From NCBI GenBank assembly GCA_040437565.1, contig JBDOQK010000042.1, forward strand, positions 186,001-250,000: DNA of 64,000 nt, in the 5' to 3' direction. A model generated the notes under the pieces. That model worked only from the letters and a program-made list of their open reading frames with translations, ran no database searches and was not told the DNA's origin. This DNA comes from Albugo candida (taxonomy: Eukaryota; Oomycota; Peronosporomycetes; Albuginales). The translations under genes and the position numbers were made by a program. Positions 59,811-64,000 of this stretch are shown here, in pieces (the stretch's first letter is position 1; the number at the start of each line of letters is the position of its first letter).

Positions 59811-61606
59811 AAAAGGTAGATGTAGAACTAGAAGTTATATTCAAAGACGTAGTCCTGTCCGCTCTACTCGTACGTTACCTACGACTATCTCTTACACGCA
59901 GTCAAAAGGCATTGCACTCCTGCAGTCACAGTGTCCCAAGAGTTGTGTCGTTTCAACTCGTATCTATCCGAAAACGATTTGGATATTGAAGCTGCTCATT
60001 GCGAGTACTTGTACACGGTTTTGTCCATCCCGAGTCATATTCTCTGGTCCTACGCGCATTATCTCAAAGCTTGTTTCTCGCGTGTTATTTTGCATCGACA
60101 AAAAAACGCAGCACCTATACTTTACATCCATTACTTACTCTGACTACCTCCAAGACGATGCTTCTTTATTCTTTCTTTTCTTTGAGCATAAAGGTCACTC
60201 AATTAAATCGAATTAATGCTACACACTTTGACAGCAGCAGTGCTAAAAGTAGTAAAAATTGATAATAAATTGATGTAATCGCACAGCAAAAGCGACTAAA
60301 ATCTTCACGGAGGTTATTGCTCAAGTGAATGCATCACGATTATTCTGCATATCGCACATTTTCGGGTCAAGAATGGACCAGTACACGATATTCAATTACA
60401 ACTCATCTCGACATTCATTTCATTTTCTCCTCGATTATACACCTGCGGCTCTTGGATGCTTAAAATCCCAGAGCACATAGTGCGTGATATCCGCCAAGTT
60501 GAAAGGGTTGATAATCGTTCAAACATTATACTTTTTTGCATAAATTGTTTGCTTGCGTGTCGGAATTGCGGCACATAAGATGTTCTGCTCGACTCACTCG
60601 TTTTTTTTTATTCGAGACAGTAATTTCCGATATATTTACAGATTCAAAGTCCACCTATNNNNNNNNNNNNNNNNNNNNNNNNNNNNNNNNNNNNNNNNNN
60701 NNNNNNNNNNNNNNNNNNNNNNNNNNNNNNNNNNNNNNNNNNNNNNNNNNNNNNNNNNAAAAGGTAGATGTAGAACTAGAAGTTATATTCAAAGACGTAG
60801 TCCTGTCCGCTCTACTCGTACGTTACCTACGACTATCTCTTACACGCAGTCAAAAGGCATTGCACTCCTGCAGTCACAGTGTCCCAAGAGTTGTGTCGTT
60901 TCAACTCGTATCTATCCGAAAACGATTTGGATATTGAAGCTGCTCATTGCGAGTACTTGTACACGGTTTTGTCCATCCCGAGTCATATTCTCTGGTCCTA
61001 CGCGCATTATCTCAAAGCTTGTTTCTCGCGTGTTATTTTGCATCGACAAAAAAACGCAGCACCTATACTTTACATCCATTACTTACTCTGACTACCTCCA
61101 AGACGATGCTTCTTTATTCTTTCTTTTCTTTGAGCATAAAGGTCACTCAATTAAATCGAATTAATGCTACACACTTTGACAGCAGCAGTGCTAAAAGTAG
61201 TAAAAATTGATAATAAATTGATGTAATCGCACAGCAAAAGCGACTAAAATCTTCACGGAGGTTATTGCTCAAGTGAATGCATCACGATTATTCTGCATAT
61301 CGCACATTTTCGGGTCAAGAATGGACCAGTACACGATATTCAATTACAACTCATCTCGACATTCATTTCATTTTCTCCTCGATTATACACCTGCGGCTCT
61401 TGGATGCTTAAAATCCCAGAGCACATAGTGCGTGATATCCGCCAAGTTGAAAGGGTTGATAATCGTTCAAACATTATACTTTTTTGCATAAATTGTTTGC
61501 TTGCGTGTCGGAATTGCGGCACATAAGATGTTCTGCTCGACTCACTCGTTTTTTTTTATTCGAGACAGTAATTTCCGATATATTTACAGATTCAAAGTCC
61601 ACCTAT
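59811..61606. repeat. Gap-flanking direct duplication, 848 bp (assembly artefact)
   Basis: 59811-60658 equals 60759-61606 around the N run at 60659-60758. It includes the right end repeat of the Copia fossil and its flank, which therefore appear twice. Confidence 0.92.
59812..59938 (-). repeat. Right end repeat (putative LTR) of the Copia fossil
   Basis: About 127 bp matching 55341-55490. On the minus strand its outer end reads TGGGACACTG, a TG start as in most LTRs. A further exact copy at 60760-60886 is due to the assembly overlap at the next gap. Confidence 0.65.
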
Positions 61607-64000
61607 CATTGCAACATTGCGTTCACGACGACAACTCAGGGCATTTAGTTATCACAAGTATGCGAAGGTCATCCCCTGTCAAAAGCGTTGCTAATTTAAC
61701 ACGAAACAAATGCACCCTAGCCTGAACGCAGCGGACATACAAGACACACATTCCTTGAACAATTCCACATTGTTGACTGAAATAAATAAAATCGTGTGTG
61801 GAATGCTTTTCTATCGCATTCGATAGACTAAGTATAGTCATAAAGCCATTATGAATATGATTTTGTATTTTCCACGTGATGCAGATTGCGGAACATTAAT
61901 TTGTGCCGGTAAAGCGCAAAGTTGTGCTAGACAGCTTTTCTTACTGAGACTACTTGCTCATTGAGCAGCTGAGGAACGTCGTCCCATTGAGATAAATTGT
62001 TGCTAACTATTATGCGGCAAGTCCGATATCGACGCCGCTTGTGTAAAGCTGAAGTATCGTGGACTATAAAAGTATTTTTGCGAAGTATTCAACCGGCATT
62101 TCTAGCAGACGCACCCTACAAACAATGTGAATACCGCTTTCACTTCTCCGTAATCGGTCTCGTCTGTCGCCTCCTGCACTCGGAATGCAACCTTTCCGAG
62201 GCTGCCAGAGACCTGGCAACAATTCCCTAGCAACTTAAGCATAGTACTGACATCTGATGCTTGCAGTGCGATCGGGAAGAATCGGTTTGAAGCTTCTCTT
62301 GCGCGTACTGTTACAACGCAAGCGGGCACAATTGTAAATACTCGAAGAACTTGAAAAATATCGCTTGACTGTTGCTTGAGTGTTGCTCATCCGTATACTA
62401 AAAGAAATCTACACCTAAGATCTTTTGTGCGAACGTATTCCTAAGTACACTTGACATTTCCCTTCCGACCTAAAACCATCATTCCCTCACTTCAATGAAG
62501 TTTCTCAAGTTATGAAACTCTATATTGTCGCCACTTTCGGGTTCTGCTAAATCCAAATAACAAGTAGCTTCAGCACATCCTCATACATTATCGACAAAAA
62601 CTCCATCCAGTCCAACGAACAGCTTGACGCCCTTCTTGTAAATCTCTCACTTCTCAATCTTTTATCAGCGTATGGTGCATCCGAGCAATTGCGTGCGTGC
62701 CTTTTCTACCGCCAACAACGCATACTTTTCAGCTTATCCATTCGTGTAGGTTGATTTTCAATAGTTTACTGGAACAGTGATAAAAATAGAGCCACTTCTT
62801 GATCTCCGATTCTCGCTCGTGAATTAGACTCTATGCATCTACCCACTCAGCATCTTCAATGTAAGAACATTGTAACAAGAAAGCCATCACGCTACGATTC
62901 GGTGATCTTGCCATCCGTGATACTATACTTGGTCTGTTCGGCCGAATTCAATTACCTTTTCATTGCTCATTACATCCCATTGCCAGCACATGCAATATTT
63001 AACAGTAAGTTCTCCTCCTCAGTTTCCTGCTGCCGCTCGACGAAGAGGAAGATCTTGTTCAGATTAGCTGATACATCTTCGATCCCATCTGCTTATCCAT
63101 TTTCAGCAATCGCCACCAATAAATGTACCAAACAACGATTTTGCTCCAATTGTGAGGTTATGATTCTTCGGAATTCAATTAAGTCAACGCGTAGTGGATG
63201 TCAGTAGAGACACATTCACATTCTGTATATATTCGTCTAGTCAAATTTCGCTTCGCAAAGAGAATTTCGCAGATCGGCATCCGAAGTTGAGCTCCCATCT
63301 CAAAATTTTTAAACGCGCTATACAGCGACTCGAATGGCTTTATAAGCTTTCCTGTAATCTACAGAGCATATGCCACGATATCTGTGTATCCAAAAAACAC
63401 TCTTCTTCAGGTATAAAGTCCGTTAAGACCGTAAAAATCGTTTTTGTTCATATTTCGGTAGTTTCCAATAAATGAGAAACGATCGAGCATTCATTAGGAA
63501 CACGATCGTCTATTACTTGTAAGAGGCCCTTTGAAAGATAGTATCGTGTATACCTACGTAAAAAGCGGTAATCGGTATCATTGGTATTTCACTCGCAGAA
63601 TATAAGTAGCGCTAGCCAAACTTAAGTCGGAATTGGGGTACATAGAGTCGTATTTCTCAAATTTGGCTCGATGATTGTTATATAATTGAAATGCATTGAT
63701 GGTTTCGTACATACGTCGCGATAAAAAATTTCGAGTTCTCTGTTACGTCGCACTTTGACTGGTGGATCTGCCGCATAAGTCACTCCAGAGACATGTTCAT
63801 ACCGCACAAGCAAAGAGAAGAATTGATCATTCAAATTGTTTTCAGCTTTCGCTATCTTTTTATTTCGCTGTCTTTTTTTTGTATGACTTAAGGCTCGCTC
63901 GTACAGCATACATTTGCTACTCGACTACATCACATTCGTCATTTTGGTCATTTTGGTCACTAGTACCCATTGACCACCTCATCACAACTAGCCAATCTAC
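59939..64000. other. Gene-poor right end of window
   Basis: About 3.1 kb after removing the artefact. No supported gene. Frames with some protein-like character: 62102-62329 minus (ALQASDVSTMLKLLGNCCQV), possibly a piece of a retroelement or decayed gene; 62833-63207 plus; and 63622-63909 minus. None is recognised. Confidence 0.4.

Larger units (their letters stand above)
55341..59938 (-). mobile_element. Ty1/Copia LTR retrotransposon fossil (about 4.6 kb, broken)
   Basis: Read on the minus strand the parts follow Copia order: gag (from about 59785, with a CCHC-type zinc knuckle near 58650), protease region (about 58.5 kb), integrase (about 58.2-57.5 kb, recognisable by its GLPLFFWGDAV segment), reverse transcriptase (about 57.2-56.3 kb), and RNase H at about 56.0-55.75 kb. 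Integrase before reverse transcriptase defines Ty1/Copia. Related end repeats lie at both edges. The coding region is interrupted many times, on the order of ten breaks, and the end repeats have diverged clearly, so it is an old, dead copy. Confidence 0.88.

Noticed and set aside
1-64000. CRISPR arrays, operons, rRNA genes
   Set aside because: No regularly spaced short repeats other than the in-frame 90-bp effector repeat; gene structure is eukaryotic; no rRNA-like sequence recognised.

Overview
This looks like nuclear DNA of an oomycete, most likely a white rust (Albugo). Reasons: genes are compact, with none or a few very small introns (twelve inferred here, 48-71 nt, all GT-AG); there is a Ty1/Copia fossil and LINE debris; and the predicted secreted protein at 43-47 kb carries both a CHxC motif just behind its signal peptide and two CX2CX5G motifs, the signatures described for Albugo CHXC/CCG effectors. 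The genus is an inference, not a proof.

Assembly state: the window holds eleven 100-base N runs. At nine of them the sequence just left of the Ns reappears, in the same orientation and at equal length, just right of the Ns (56 to 2075 bp, about 6.8 kb in all). Removing one copy plus the Ns restores an open frame in four split genes, so these are unmerged contig-end overlaps, not biological duplications. The true locus is nearer 56 kb.

Layout: 0-9.6 kb is decayed DNA (a broken member of the MGxxx[ST] family, LINE remains, and fragments of a large ruined gene on the plus strand). 9.6-43 kb is a dense housekeeping block: ZZ-finger coiled-coil protein; three genes of a small putatively myristoylated membrane-associated family; TKL kinase; MATE transporter; PIG-A; a small acidic protein; methylmalonate-semialdehyde dehydrogenase; an Arb2-domain/AGC-kinase fusion; an ABHD1/3-type hydrolase; an APC permease; PDCD2; and a P4-ATPase lipid flippase. 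43-53 kb is an effector locus: a large CHXC/CCG-type secreted protein convergent with the flippase, followed by a decayed second copy of the flippase tail, effector tail and effector upstream region. 53-64 kb is gene-poor, with a broken 4.6 kb Copia element at about 55.3-59.9 kb.

Functionally, most intact genes are independent housekeeping genes (GPI anchor synthesis, lipid asymmetry, valine catabolism, ribosome assembly, signalling). The most unusual items are the Arb2-AGC kinase fusion, the repeat-bearing CHXC/CCG effector with its decayed neighbour copy, and the clustered MGxxx[ST] family.
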